Assembly: GCF_001642795.1 (NCBI RefSeq)
Contig: NZ_LKEH01000026.1
Coordinates: forward strand, 471,595 to 535,594
Source: Pseudomonas viridiflava
Lineage (GTDB): Bacteria; Pseudomonadota; Gammaproteobacteria; Pseudomonadales; Pseudomonadaceae
Length of the DNA stretch: 64,000 nucleotides
Reading direction: 5' to 3'
The translations under genes were made by a program, and so were the position numbers. The stretch's first letter is position 1; each line of letters starts with the position of its first letter. This document shows, in pieces, positions 40,463 through 49,788 of the stretch. Under the pieces are notes generated by a model, which was not told the origin of the DNA, did no database searches, and saw only the letters and a program-made list of their open reading frames with translations.

Positions 40463-41497
40463 CTACCGTGGCGCCAGTTCACGCAAGTGACGGGCGACCG
40501 CAATCCAAGCACCGATATACCCTAACAACACCGCTCCAAGCAAGAGCGAAAAACCATCACCCATCGGCACACCCGTGAGCGCGAAATCACTTCCGTAAAG
40601 ACCGGCCAGACCGGTTACCGCTCCGTTCAGCCAGTTCAGGCCATAGGCCAGCACGCCCCAGGACAGAATCCCCGCCCCGAAACCGTACAGCGCGCCCATA
40701 TAAAGGAAAGGCCTGCGCACATAGCTGTCGGTCCCGCCCACCAGCTTGATCACTTCGATCTCGGTGCGACGGTTCTCGATGTGCAGACGTATTGTGTTAC
40801 CAATTACCAACAGCAAAGCCGAGACCAGCAGAACCGTCAAGCCGAACACAAACCGGTCACCCAGCTTGAGGATCGCTGCCAAGCGCTCGACCCAGACCAG
40901 ATCGAGCTGGGCCTGCTGCACCTTGGGCAGTTCGGCAAGGCGGGTGCGCAAGGCTTCCAGCGCGGGCTTGTCGACTTCGTCTGGCGTCACCAGCACCACG
41001 CCGGGCAACGGGTTTTCCGGCAGCTCCTTGAGCGCTTCACCCAGCCCGGACTGTTGTTGAAACTCCGCCAGCGCCTGTTCGCTGCTGATGTACTCGGCAT
41101 CCGCCACGCCGGGCATCGCCTTGATCTCATCACGCATGCGAGTGCCATCGGCTGTGCTGGCGTCCAGATTCAGGTAGATCGAGATCTGTGCTGCTCGCTG
41201 CCAGGAACCACCCAGACGCTCGACGTTACTCAACAGCAACGACAAGCCCATGGGCAGGCTCAGGGCAATGGCCATGACCAGACAGGTGAAAAAACTGCCT
41301 ATAGGTTGCTTGCCAAGGCGACGCAGGCTGTCGACCATGCTTGAGCGATGGCTTTCAAGCCAGGCTGAAAGCAGCGTGCTGAAGTCCGGCCCGTCATCGT
41401 CGTGATCGTGACGCTGCTTTTTCTGTTTTCCGGGTGCAGGATCAGCCGCCTTTGGCGCGACGCGCTCTGCAACCTTTGGACTGCGTGTGGCACTCAT
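40463..41497 (-). CDS. ftsX: Cell division ABC permease FtsX
   Basis: A 344-residue inner-membrane protein with four membrane helices. A long charged N-terminal tail (rich in Asp/His/Lys) precedes the first helix near residue 70. A periplasmic loop of about 100 residues follows, then the FtsX domain ending in YIGAWIAVARHLREL. With FtsE it activates septal murein hydrolases through EnvC-type partners. Its start overlaps the ftsE stop (ATGA). Confidence 0.95.
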   Translation of the reverse strand: MSATRSPKVAERVAPKAADPAPGKQKKQRHDHDDDGPDFSTLLSAWLESHRSSMVDSLRRLGKQPIGSFFTCLVMAIALSLPMGLSLLLSNVERLGGSWQRAAQISIYLNLDASTADGTRMRDEIKAMPGVADAEYISSEQALAEFQQQSGLGEALKELPENPLPGVVLVTPDEVDKPALEALRTRLAELPKVQQAQLDLVWVERLAAILKLGDRFVFGLTVLLVSALLLVIGNTIRLHIENRRTEIEVIKLVGGTDSYVRRPFLYMGALYGFGAGILSWGVLAYGLNWLNGAVTGLAGLYGSDFALTGVPMGDGFSLLLGAVLLGYIGAWIAVARHLRELAPR

Positions 41498-42165
41498 ACC
41501 CCGGCCTCCCCGTCACCGATCAGACGACCGCGTTGCAGGGTCAGCATGCGGTGACGCATGCGAGCGATGAGCGCCAGATCGTGACTGGCGATGAGCACAC
41601 TGGTGCCCAGTCGGTTGATGTCTTCGAACACACCCATGATTTCCGCTGCCAATCGTGGATCGAGGTTACCGGTCGGCTCATCCGCCAGCAGCAAGGCCGG
41701 ACGGTGCACGATGGCGCGCGCGATACCGACGCGCTGCTGCTGGCCGGTGGAAAGATCACCGGGGTACAGGTCGGCCTTGTCGGACAACGCCACGCGATCC
41801 AGCGCCGAATCGACGCGCTTGGCGATTTCAGGCTTGGAGAGCCCGAGAATCTGCAACGGCAGTGCGATGTTGTTGAACACCGTGCGATCGAACAGCAACT
41901 GGTGATTCTGAAACACGACACCGATCTGCCGACGCAGGAACGGGATCTGCGCATTGCTGATCTGGCCGAGGTCCTGGCCAGCCAGCATCAGTTTGCCGGT
42001 TGTCGGGCGCTCCATGGCCAGCAACAGGCGCAGCAGCGTGCTCTTGCCTGCACCGGAATGCCCGGTGACAAACAGAAACTCGCCGCGACGTACTCGAAAG
42101 CTCAGTTCGTGCAATCCGACATGTCCATTCGGATAGCGCTTACCGACCTGCTCGAAACGAATCAT
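41494..42165 (-). CDS. ftsE: Cell division ATP-binding protein FtsE
   Basis: A 223-residue ABC ATPase. Walker A is GHSGAGKSTLL, the signature is LSTGQQQRVGIARA and Walker B is LLADEPTGNLD. It pairs with FtsX at the divisome. Start and stop overlap ftsY and ftsX by ATGA, so the three genes are co-translated. Confidence 0.97.
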   Translation of the reverse strand: MIRFEQVGKRYPNGHVGLHELSFRVRRGEFLFVTGHSGAGKSTLLRLLLAMERPTTGKLMLAGQDLGQISNAQIPFLRRQIGVVFQNHQLLFDRTVFNNIALPLQILGLSKPEIAKRVDSALDRVALSDKADLYPGDLSTGQQQRVGIARAIVHRPALLLADEPTGNLDPRLAAEIMGVFEDINRLGTSVLIASHDLALIARMRHRMLTLQRGRLIGDGEAGV

Positions 42166-43685
42166 GGACGCTCCCGCTCCGCAAACAGAGCCTGAACAAA
42201 GGGTTCGGCTTCGAAGGTGCGCAGGTCATCAATACCCTCGCCGACGCCGATGTAACGAATGGGCAGACCGAACTGCTTGGCCAGCGCGAAAATCACGCCG
42301 CCCTTGGCGGTGCCATCCAGCTTGGTCAGTGCAAGGCCGGTCAGCGTGACAGTCTGGTTGAACTGCTTGGCCTGGTTGATCGCGTTCTGACCGGTGCCCG
42401 CATCGAGCACCAGCAGCACTTCGTGCGGCGCATCTGCGTCGAGCTTGCCGATTACGCGGCGCACCTTTTTCAACTCTTCCATCAGGTTGTCTTTGGTGTG
42501 CAGACGACCGGCGGTGTCGGCGATCAGCACGTCGATGCCCCGCGCCTTGGCGGCCTGCACGGCGTCGAAGATAACCGAAGCGGAGTCAGCGCCCGTGTGC
42601 TGAGCGATGACCGGAATCTTATTGCGCTCACCCCAGACCTGCAGCTGCTCAACGGCAGCGGCACGGAAGGTATCGCCTGCGGCCAGCATGACCTTCTTGC
42701 CTTCAAGCTGCAGCTTCTTGGCCAGCTTGCCGATGGTGGTGGTCTTGCCTGCGCCGTTGACGCCTACGACCAGAATCACGAACGGCTTGTGCTCGGCCTT
42801 GATGACCAGCGGCTGTTCGACCGGCTTGAGCATCGCGGCCAGTTCGCCTTGCAGCGAGGTGTAGAGCGCCTGAGCATCGGTCAGCTGTTTGCGGGCGACC
42901 TTCTGGGTCAGGCTCTGGATAATGACCGATGTCGCTTCGACACCGACATCCGCTGTCAGCAGGCGGGTTTCGATTTCTTCGAGCAGGTCATCATCGATGG
43001 CTTTCTTGCCCAGAAACAGGCTGGCCATGCCCTCGCCGATGCTGGCGCTGGTTTTCGACAGGCCTTGCTTGAGGCGGGCGAAGAAGCCGACCTTGCTGGC
43101 TTCAGGCTCTTGAACCGGGGCAGCGACAGGCGCGAGTTCCTGAACAGGCTCGACGGGCTGCGGAACCGGCTGCGCAATCGGCGCAGGAATAACGGGTTCA
43201 ACAATCGGCTCTGCGACAGGCGCAGGTTCAAGCAGCACAGGCTCGGGAACGCTGACCGGCACGATATCGACAGGCGCGGCATCAGGCCGAGGCTCTGGAG
43301 CAGGTGCTGCTGCGTATTGAGGTGCCGACGATACGTGATGCTGTTCGGGAATCGGTGGTGTGACGTGGGGCTCAAGCTCGTCGATCAGCGCCACCGACTC
43401 TTCAGCCACCGGCAACGTCAGCCAGGGCTGGGGCGATGGCGGACCCGGTTCCACATGCGACTGCGGCTCGGCAGCAGGCGCAGGCTCGACAGCCAGGGGA
43501 GCGGATTGAGGGGCAATGAGCGGTTCAACCTGTGGCGTCGCTTCGACGACCGGTTCAGGCTGTTCAGCGGTTGACTCTTGCGGCGCGGGTTCGGCTTCCT
43601 GTGGCTTTTTACGCAGCCACCCGAACAGGCCTTTTTTCTCTCCAGCGGCAGCTGGGGTTTTCTTGTCGTCGTTAGAACCAAACAT
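42162..43685 (-). CDS. ftsY: Signal recognition particle receptor FtsY
   Basis: A 507-residue SRP receptor. The N-terminal ~190 residues form a Pro/Glu/Ala-rich acidic A domain with a basic start. An N domain and a GTPase G domain follow: GVNGAGKTTTIGKLAKKL (G1), DTFRAAAVEQL, DTAGRLHTKDNLMEEL (G3) and TKLDGTAKGG (G4). It docks ribosome-SRP complexes at the membrane translocon. It leads the minus-strand ftsYEX cluster and is divergent from the first M16 gene across 259 bp. Confidence 0.97.
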   Translation of the reverse strand: MFGSNDDKKTPAAAGEKKGLFGWLRKKPQEAEPAPQESTAEQPEPVVEATPQVEPLIAPQSAPLAVEPAPAAEPQSHVEPGPPSPQPWLTLPVAEESVALIDELEPHVTPPIPEQHHVSSAPQYAAAPAPEPRPDAAPVDIVPVSVPEPVLLEPAPVAEPIVEPVIPAPIAQPVPQPVEPVQELAPVAAPVQEPEASKVGFFARLKQGLSKTSASIGEGMASLFLGKKAIDDDLLEEIETRLLTADVGVEATSVIIQSLTQKVARKQLTDAQALYTSLQGELAAMLKPVEQPLVIKAEHKPFVILVVGVNGAGKTTTIGKLAKKLQLEGKKVMLAAGDTFRAAAVEQLQVWGERNKIPVIAQHTGADSASVIFDAVQAAKARGIDVLIADTAGRLHTKDNLMEELKKVRRVIGKLDADAPHEVLLVLDAGTGQNAINQAKQFNQTVTLTGLALTKLDGTAKGGVIFALAKQFGLPIRYIGVGEGIDDLRTFEAEPFVQALFAERERP

Positions 43686-43944
43686 GGAGGACGGCTATCT
43701 CAAGGTTGCGGGACGCCAGAGCGCGATCCGGAAAATTCTGACAGTAAAAACAGACTGCTTTTAGGACCGCGTGTTCACTTTGCAGTCCTTTGTTGGGATA
43801 TGGTTCAGCTTCGTTTCAGACAGGTTTCACTCGCATTTGACAGGTGAAAGCCGGTTCTGACGAAACACACCATTATCCTAACATCCTCACGCCTGCCGAC
43901 GCTAAGTTCAGGCAGGGCGTACTACAACAGGTTCATATTCACGG

Positions 43945-45267
43945 ATGAATATTTTAGCCCAACGCGCTTTACCGTCGGCGACCTCGGCCGCCAACCCGCA
44001 ACCCACCCACGAATTCACACTCGACAATGGCCTCAAGGTCATCGTACGTGAGGACCATCGCGCGCCGGTGGCCATTTCCCAGCTTTGGTACAAAGTGGGT
44101 TCCAGCTACGAAATGCCGGGCCAGACCGGCTTGTCCCATGCGCTCGAGCACATGATGTTCAAAGGCAGCAGCAAGACCGGGCCAGGCGAGTTTTCTCTGA
44201 TCCTGAACAGTCTGGGTGCCGAAGAGAACGCGTTCACCAGTGATGACTGCACGGTCTATCACCAGGAGCTGGCTTGTGATCGTCTGAGCGTCGCACTGGA
44301 GCTGGAAGCCGATCGCATGACGACCCTTACGCTGCCGCCCGACGAGTTCAGCCGCGAGATCGAAGTCATCAAGGAGGAGCGCCGCATGCGCACTGATGAC
44401 GATCCGAAGGCAAAGGCACTTGAACGCTTCAACGCTCTCGCCTTTCCCTCCAGCGGCTATCACAACCCGACCATTGGCTGGATGGCGGACCTTGAGCGCA
44501 TGCAGGTCGAGGAACTGCGTCACTGGTACGAAGCCTGGTACGCGCCCAACAATGCCACGCTGGTGGTGGTAGGTGACGTACAGCCGGGCGAAATCAGGGC
44601 ACTGGCAGAACGTTTTTTCGGCCCCATTCCTCGCCGCGAGGTGCCTGCGTCGAAAAGACCGCTGGAGCTGGCCGAACCAGGCGAGCGCAAGATTACCCTG
44701 CATCTTGAAACCCAACTGCCCAAGCTGTTTTACGGCTTCAATGTGCCTGGCCTGGCCACAGCTGAAGACCAGCGCTCGGCCAATGCCCTGCGCATGATTG
44801 CAGCATTGCTGGGCGGTGGTAACAGCGCACGCATTCCTGCTCGACTTGTACGCGGTGAAGAACTGGTGTCTGAAGCATCCTCAAGCTACGACGCGTTTAC
44901 TCGTGGCGACAGCCTGTTCATGATCAGCGCTATCCCCAACACCCAAAAGAATAAATCCCTGACTGATGTCGAGACGGGCATCTGGCGTCTGCTGGATGAT
45001 CTGAAGACCATACCCGTTCACGCTGAAGAGCTTGAACGTATCCAGGCACACATTGTTGCAAACATGGTTTACGAGCGTGATTTGATTAGCAGCCAGGCCA
45101 CCACACTCGGCAGACTTGAAACGGTCGGCCTGCCCCTGCAGCTGATGGACGGCGAGCTGGAATCCCTCCGGAACGTGACGCCACAGGACATTCAGAACGC
45201 CGCCAACACCTACTTTATCCGCGAGCGCCTCAGCATCGCGTATGTGCTGCCTGAGGAGAAAGCCTGA
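43945..45267 (+). CDS. M16 zinc metallopeptidase, paralogue lacking a signal peptide
   Basis: A 440-residue M16 (pitrilysin-type) peptidase. The inverted zinc motif HALEHMMFKG and the downstream Glu of ALELEADRM are intact, as is the second M16 domain. Its sequence is very like the downstream copy at 46976. The N-terminus differs: [20 protein letters not shown] replaces a typical signal peptide, with nine codons of the hydrophobic core missing, so export through Sec is not expected. Substrate unknown. The stop overlaps the next start (TGATG). Confidence 0.9.
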   Translation: MNILAQRALPSATSAANPQPTHEFTLDNGLKVIVREDHRAPVAISQLWYKVGSSYEMPGQTGLSHALEHMMFKGSSKTGPGEFSLILNSLGAEENAFTSDDCTVYHQELACDRLSVALELEADRMTTLTLPPDEFSREIEVIKEERRMRTDDDPKAKALERFNALAFPSSGYHNPTIGWMADLERMQVEELRHWYEAWYAPNNATLVVVGDVQPGEIRALAERFFGPIPRREVPASKRPLELAEPGERKITLHLETQLPKLFYGFNVPGLATAEDQRSANALRMIAALLGGGNSARIPARLVRGEELVSEASSSYDAFTRGDSLFMISAIPNTQKNKSLTDVETGIWRLLDDLKTIPVHAEELERIQAHIVANMVYERDLISSQATTLGRLETVGLPLQLMDGELESLRNVTPQDIQNAANTYFIRERLSIAYVLPEEKA

Positions 45268-46694
45268 TGATCAAGCGCAACGCTCCAATCCCTACGATTT
45301 CTGACCAGGTCATGGCCGACACCTCTATTGCCCGGTCCGATATGACGGGTGAGACAACCACACTGGCATTGGGCAGCAAGCTGGAGACCTTCGGGGACCT
45401 GGTCGGCAAGACAACGATTCGCCGGGCGCTGAACATCCAGACGTGGAATACCGCTGAGGGCGCCAAGGTATTGTTCGCCGAGGCGCGCGAATTGCCAATG
45501 CTGGACATATTTCTGACCGTCGCCGCAGGCAGTAGCCAGGATGACTGGACGCCCGGCATTGCCAGGCTGACCAGCTACATGCTCGGCAACGGCATCGACG
45601 GCAAGGACGCCAGCGTGATCGCCCAAGACTTCGAGGCGCTGGGGGCCCGACTTGGAATCGAACCCTATGATGACAGGGCCACGTTTTGGCTACGCAGCCT
45701 GAGTGCGGCGCAACAGCGTGAACCGGCCGTGAAACTTTTCAGTGAAGTCGTCGGTAAGCCGACCTTCCCGAGCGATGCGGTGACGCGCCTGAAGAACCTG
45801 ATGATTACCAGTATCGAGAATGAAAAGCGGGAGCCCCGCCGCATTGCCTGGGATGAGCTGTACAAAAAACTCTATGGTGATCATCCCTATGCCTATCGAA
45901 CCAACGGCAATGAGAAAGGTATCAACGCGATTACCCTGGCGCGATTGAAGGCATTCCACGCCAAGGGATATGCCGCTGGCAATGCAGTGATTGCAATAAT
46001 CGGTGACCTTTCCAGGGAGGACGCCCAAGTCATCGCAGCACAAGTTTCTGCCTCTTTGCCAAAAGGGCCGAAACTGGCGAAAGTGGGTGACCCGGCCGAA
46101 CCCACGGCGGGAGCAATGCACATCCATTCCCCCTCCAGCCAGACGCAAATACTGCTTGGCCAACCGGGCATCACGCGCAACGACCCGGATTACGTCGCAC
46201 TGATGGCGAGCAATTCAATACTGGGCGGCAGCGGTTTCGGCAGTCGCCTGGTGATGGAAGTACGTGAAAAACGCGGTCTGACCTACGACATCACCTCCCG
46301 CCTGATTACCAGCAGCGCTACCGGGACTTTCACGATCGAGTTGCAGACCCGCGCCGAGATGAGTGAAAACACTTTGGAACTGGTTCAGGAGATCGTGCGC
46401 GATTTCTTCGCCAACGGCCCAACTCAGAAAGAACTCGACGACATCAAGCGCCAAATGACCGGCAGCTTCCCGCTGGAGGTAGCCAGCAACAGTGCCATCG
46501 GTTCCCGGTTGGCGGACATTGGTTTCTACGATCTCCCCATTTCCCACTTCGATGACTATATGACAGCCATCCGGGAGCTGACGATCGAGCAGGTAAAGAC
46601 GGCCATTTACAGGCACCTGAGTGCCGAAAAGATGATCATTGTGACCGTAGGCCCTACCGTGCCCCAGAAAGAACTGCCTGCCACGGCTGAATGA
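45267..46694 (+). CDS. M16-like partner protein, paralogue lacking a signal peptide
   Basis: A 475-residue M16-family protein without the HxxEH motif (GIARLTSYMLGNG stands there), so a non-catalytic partner as in two-subunit M16 proteases. It retains the family blocks RALNIQTWNT, GSGFGSRLVMEVREKRGLTY and NGPTQKELDDIK. The copy at 48325 starts with a hydrophobic signal peptide; here residues 8-26 (IPTISDQVMADTSIARSDM) align without gaps but are polar and charged. It also lacks the last 12 codons. It is translationally coupled to the catalytic gene. Confidence 0.88.
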   Translation: MIKRNAPIPTISDQVMADTSIARSDMTGETTTLALGSKLETFGDLVGKTTIRRALNIQTWNTAEGAKVLFAEARELPMLDIFLTVAAGSSQDDWTPGIARLTSYMLGNGIDGKDASVIAQDFEALGARLGIEPYDDRATFWLRSLSAAQQREPAVKLFSEVVGKPTFPSDAVTRLKNLMITSIENEKREPRRIAWDELYKKLYGDHPYAYRTNGNEKGINAITLARLKAFHAKGYAAGNAVIAIIGDLSREDAQVIAAQVSASLPKGPKLAKVGDPAEPTAGAMHIHSPSSQTQILLGQPGITRNDPDYVALMASNSILGGSGFGSRLVMEVREKRGLTYDITSRLITSSATGTFTIELQTRAEMSENTLELVQEIVRDFFANGPTQKELDDIKRQMTGSFPLEVASNSAIGSRLADIGFYDLPISHFDDYMTAIRELTIEQVKTAIYRHLSAEKMIIVTVGPTVPQKELPATAE

Positions 46695-46724
46695 ACTGCG
46701 TTTTAGCCCGCTGGAGCCTCATAG

Positions 46725-46975
46725 CATGGCTATCTCAAGATTGCCGTAAGCCAAAAGGCGCCCCTGAAAAATCCTGACATGTAAAAAGAGCTGCATTCAG
46801 GGCTGCCTGCGTAAGAGGCAGCCCCTTCTAAGCTATCTTTCAGCTTCGTTTCAACACGCTTAACTCGCATTTGGCCTGTGAAGGCTGTTTCTCATGCGAA
46901 CGGACCAGTATCCTAATACCCCCGCGCCTGCCGACGCCAAGTTCAAGCAGGCCGTCCTACAGGTTCAAACCACGA
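46725..46975 (+). repeat. Duplicated leader of the downstream M16 pair
   Basis: Aligns with 43690-43944. Shared words include GGCTATCTCAAG, CAGCTTCGTTTCA, ACTCGCATTTG, TATCCTAA, GCCTGCCGACGC and AAGTTCA. The TATCCTAA about 60 bases before each gene is a possible conserved -10, but no convincing -35 precedes it. It also contains a GGGCTGCCTGCGTAAGAGGC / AGCCCC hairpin near 46801-46827. Confidence 0.7.
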
Positions 46976-48328
46976 ATGAATGTTCTAGCCCGCCGTGCTG
47001 CAGGCCTGCTGTTCAGCACAATCTGTTTGCCGCTGACAGCATTGGCCGCCGATCCGCAACCGACTCATGAATTCACCCTCGACAACGGCCTCAAGGTCAT
47101 TGTCCGCGAAGACCACCGTGCGCCTGTGGTGGTATCCCAGATCTGGTACAAAGTCGGCTCAAGCTACGAAACGCCCGGCCAGACGGGGCTGTCCCATGCC
47201 CTGGAACACATGATGTTCAAAGGCAGCAGCAAGACCGGGCCGGGCGAGTCTTCGCTGATCCTGCGCGATCTGGGCGCAGAAGAGAACGCGTTCACCAGCA
47301 ATGATTACACCGCCTACTATCAGGTCCTGGCCAGTGATCGCCTGGCCGTCGCGCTGGAACTTGAAGCCGACCGCATGGCGACCCTTAAGCTGCCGCCCGA
47401 CGAGTTCAGCCGCGAGATCGAAGTCATCAAGGAAGAGCGCCGCATGCGCACTGATGACAAGCCGCTGGGCAAGGCACTGGAACGCTTCAACGCGCTGGCC
47501 TACCCCGCCAGCGGCTATCACACTCCGACCATCGGCTGGATGGCCGACCTGGAGCGCATGAAGGTCGAGGAACTGCGCCACTGGTACGAAGCCTGGTACG
47601 CACCGAACAACGCCACACTGGTGGTGGTCGGTGACGTCAAGCCGGATGAGGTCAAGGCCCTGGCTGAACGCTTCTTCGGTCCTGTCCCGCGTCGTGACGT
47701 GCCGCCGTCCAAGAAACCGCTTGAACTGGCCGAACCCGGCGAGCGCAAGATCACCCTGCATGTCAAAACCCAACTGCCGAGCCTGCTCTACGGCTTTAAC
47801 GTGCCCAGCGTTGCCACCGCGGAAGATCAGCGCTCGGTCAATGCACTGCGCCTAATCGCCGCACTGCTCGACGGCGGTTACAGCGCGCGTATTCCATCGC
47901 GCCTGGAGCGCGGCGAAGAAGTGGTGTCAGCGGCATCCTCGCGCTATGACGCCTTTGCCCGTGGTGACAGCCTGTTCATGATCAGCGCCACACCCAATGC
48001 CCAGAAGAAGAAAACTCTGGCAGACGCTGAAGCCGGTATCTGGCGCCTGCTGGACGACCTGAAAACCAAGGCACCTTCCGCTGAAGAGCTGGAGCGTGTG
48101 CGGGCGCAGGTCATTGCAGGTGTGGTCTACGAGCGCGATTCGATCACCAGCCAGGCGACCATGATCGGCGAACTGGAAACCGTCGGCCTGTCCTGGAAAC
48201 TGATGGACGGAGAACTGGAAGCCCTGCAGAGCGTGACGCCGCAGGACATCCAGAAGGCTGCCAATACTTACTTCACACGCGAGCGCCTCAGCATCGCGCA
48301 CGTTCTGCCTGAGGAGAAAGCCAAATGA
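46976..48328 (+). CDS. Periplasmic M16 zinc metallopeptidase
   Basis: A 450-residue M16 peptidase. A signal peptide (MNVLARRAAGLLF onward, cleavage near ALAA at 24-25) sends it to the periplasm. The zinc motif is HALEHMMFKG with Glu in ALELEADRM. The later domain has LLDGGYSARIPSRLERGEE, a YDAFARGDSLFMIS block and a C-terminal RERLSIAHVLPEE. It forms a pair with the non-catalytic M16 protein that follows (ATGA overlap). It corresponds to the single M16 pair next to ftsY in other pseudomonads. Substrate unknown. Confidence 0.93.
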   Translation: MNVLARRAAGLLFSTICLPLTALAADPQPTHEFTLDNGLKVIVREDHRAPVVVSQIWYKVGSSYETPGQTGLSHALEHMMFKGSSKTGPGESSLILRDLGAEENAFTSNDYTAYYQVLASDRLAVALELEADRMATLKLPPDEFSREIEVIKEERRMRTDDKPLGKALERFNALAYPASGYHTPTIGWMADLERMKVEELRHWYEAWYAPNNATLVVVGDVKPDEVKALAERFFGPVPRRDVPPSKKPLELAEPGERKITLHVKTQLPSLLYGFNVPSVATAEDQRSVNALRLIAALLDGGYSARIPSRLERGEEVVSAASSRYDAFARGDSLFMISATPNAQKKKTLADAEAGIWRLLDDLKTKAPSAEELERVRAQVIAGVVYERDSITSQATMIGELETVGLSWKLMDGELEALQSVTPQDIQKAANTYFTRERLSIAHVLPEEKAK

Positions 48329-49788
48329 TCAAGCGCAACGCTCCACGTCATGCGCTGCTTGGCCTGATCCTGGCCAGTACCTTCATTATCCAGCCTGCCA
48401 TGGCGGATGAAACTGCCGCACAGCCACTGGGCAGCAACCTGCAAACGCTCAAGGAACTGGATGGCAAGGCACCGGCTCGCCGTGCGCTGAACATCCAGAC
48501 CTGGAACACTGCCGAAGGCGCGAAGGTGCTGTTCGTCGAATCCCGCGAACTGCCGATGATCGACATGCGCCTGATCTTCGCCGCAGGCAGCAGCCAGGAT
48601 GAGAAGACTCCCGGCATTGCCCTGCTGACCAACGCCATGCTCAACGAAGGCGTGAAAGGCAAGGATGTCAGCGCTATCGCCCAAGGCTTCGAAGGCCTGG
48701 GCGCCGAGTTCGAAAACGGCTCCTATCGCGACATGGCCGTCACCTCGCTGCGCAGCCTGAGCGCGCCCGACAAGCGTGAACCGGCCCTGAAGCTGTTCAG
48801 TGAAGTCGTCGGCAAGCCAACTTTTCCGGCCGACTCGCTGGCCCGCATCAAGAACCAGTTGAGCGCCAGTTTCGAGTACCAGAAGCAGAACCCCGGCACT
48901 ATCGGCAGCAAGGCGCTGTTCGAGAAGCTGTACGGCGACCATCCTTACGCGCACCCGAGCGATGGCGATGCCAAAAGTATCAACGCCATTACCCTGGCTC
49001 AGCTCAAGGCGTTCCACGCCAAAGGCTATGCGGCTGGCAATGCGGTGATTGCGCTGGTAGGTGATCTGTCGAAGGAAGAAGCGCAGGCCGTTGCTGCAGA
49101 AGTTTCGGCGGCGCTGCCAAAAGGCCCGGCACTGGCGAAAGTTGCCGACCCGGTCGAACCCAAGGCCGGTGTCACACACATCGAATTTCCCTCCAATCAG
49201 ACGCTTCTGATGCTGGCCCAGCTGGGCATCACGCGTACAGACCCGGACTATGCCGCGCTGACCGTCGGCAACTCGGTCCTGGGCGGCGGCGGTTTTGGCA
49301 GTCGGCTGATGACCGAAGTGCGCGAAAAGCGCGGTCTGACCTATGGCGTTTCGTCCGGCTTCAGCGCCATGCAGGCTCAAGGGCCGTTCATGATCAACCT
49401 GCAGACCCGCGCCGAGATGAATGAAAACACCTTGAAGCTGGTACAGAGCATCGTGAAGGACTTCCTCGCCAACGGTCCGACCCAGAAAGAACTCGACGAC
49501 GTGAAGCGCGAACTGACCGGCAGCTTCCCGCTGACCGCCGCCAGCAACTCCGCCATCGTTGCTCAACTGGGTGCCATCGGTTTCTATGATCTGCCGCTGA
49601 CTTACCTTGAGGACTACATGACCGCCGCCCAAGGCGTGACCGTCGAGCAGGTCAAGGCCGCCATGAGCAAGCATCTGGATGTCGACAAGATGGTCATCGT
49701 GACCGTCGGCCCGACCGTGGCGCAGAAAGAACTGCCTGCGCCGACCGATAAACCCACTCGTCAACCTGCCGGGGTTCCAGAGCACTGA
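48325..49788 (+). CDS. Periplasmic M16-like non-catalytic partner
   Basis: A 487-residue M16-family protein with a signal peptide (HALLGLILASTFIIQPAMA, ending near residue 26). The zinc motif is replaced by GIALLTNAMLNEG, while GGGFGSRLMTEVREKRGLTY, the Arg/Tyr pair typical of beta-type M16 subunits, is present. It probably forms a heterodimer with the upstream peptidase. The C-terminus extends 12 residues beyond the paralogue. The stop overlaps the rsmD start (TGATG), so rsmD is part of the transcript. Confidence 0.92.
   Translation: MIKRNAPRHALLGLILASTFIIQPAMADETAAQPLGSNLQTLKELDGKAPARRALNIQTWNTAEGAKVLFVESRELPMIDMRLIFAAGSSQDEKTPGIALLTNAMLNEGVKGKDVSAIAQGFEGLGAEFENGSYRDMAVTSLRSLSAPDKREPALKLFSEVVGKPTFPADSLARIKNQLSASFEYQKQNPGTIGSKALFEKLYGDHPYAHPSDGDAKSINAITLAQLKAFHAKGYAAGNAVIALVGDLSKEEAQAVAAEVSAALPKGPALAKVADPVEPKAGVTHIEFPSNQTLLMLAQLGITRTDPDYAALTVGNSVLGGGGFGSRLMTEVREKRGLTYGVSSGFSAMQAQGPFMINLQTRAEMNENTLKLVQSIVKDFLANGPTQKELDDVKRELTGSFPLTAASNSAIVAQLGAIGFYDLPLTYLEDYMTAAQGVTVEQVKAAMSKHLDVDKMVIVTVGPTVAQKELPAPTDKPTRQPAGVPEH

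Larger units (their letters stand above)
43690..46694 (+). repeat. Upstream unit of a ~3-kb tandem duplication (M16 pair)
   Basis: This unit and 46725-49788 are colinear: a ~250-bp leader, a catalytic M16 gene and an M16-like partner gene. Start-to-start offsets are 3031 bp for the first gene and 3058 bp for the second; the 27-bp difference equals a 9-codon deletion in the signal-peptide region of this unit. The leaders align from just after the ftsY start (GGCTATCTCAAG in both) to the gene start (shared GCCTGCCGACGC and AGGTTCA). This unit is the more diverged from the usual pair. Confidence 0.9.
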
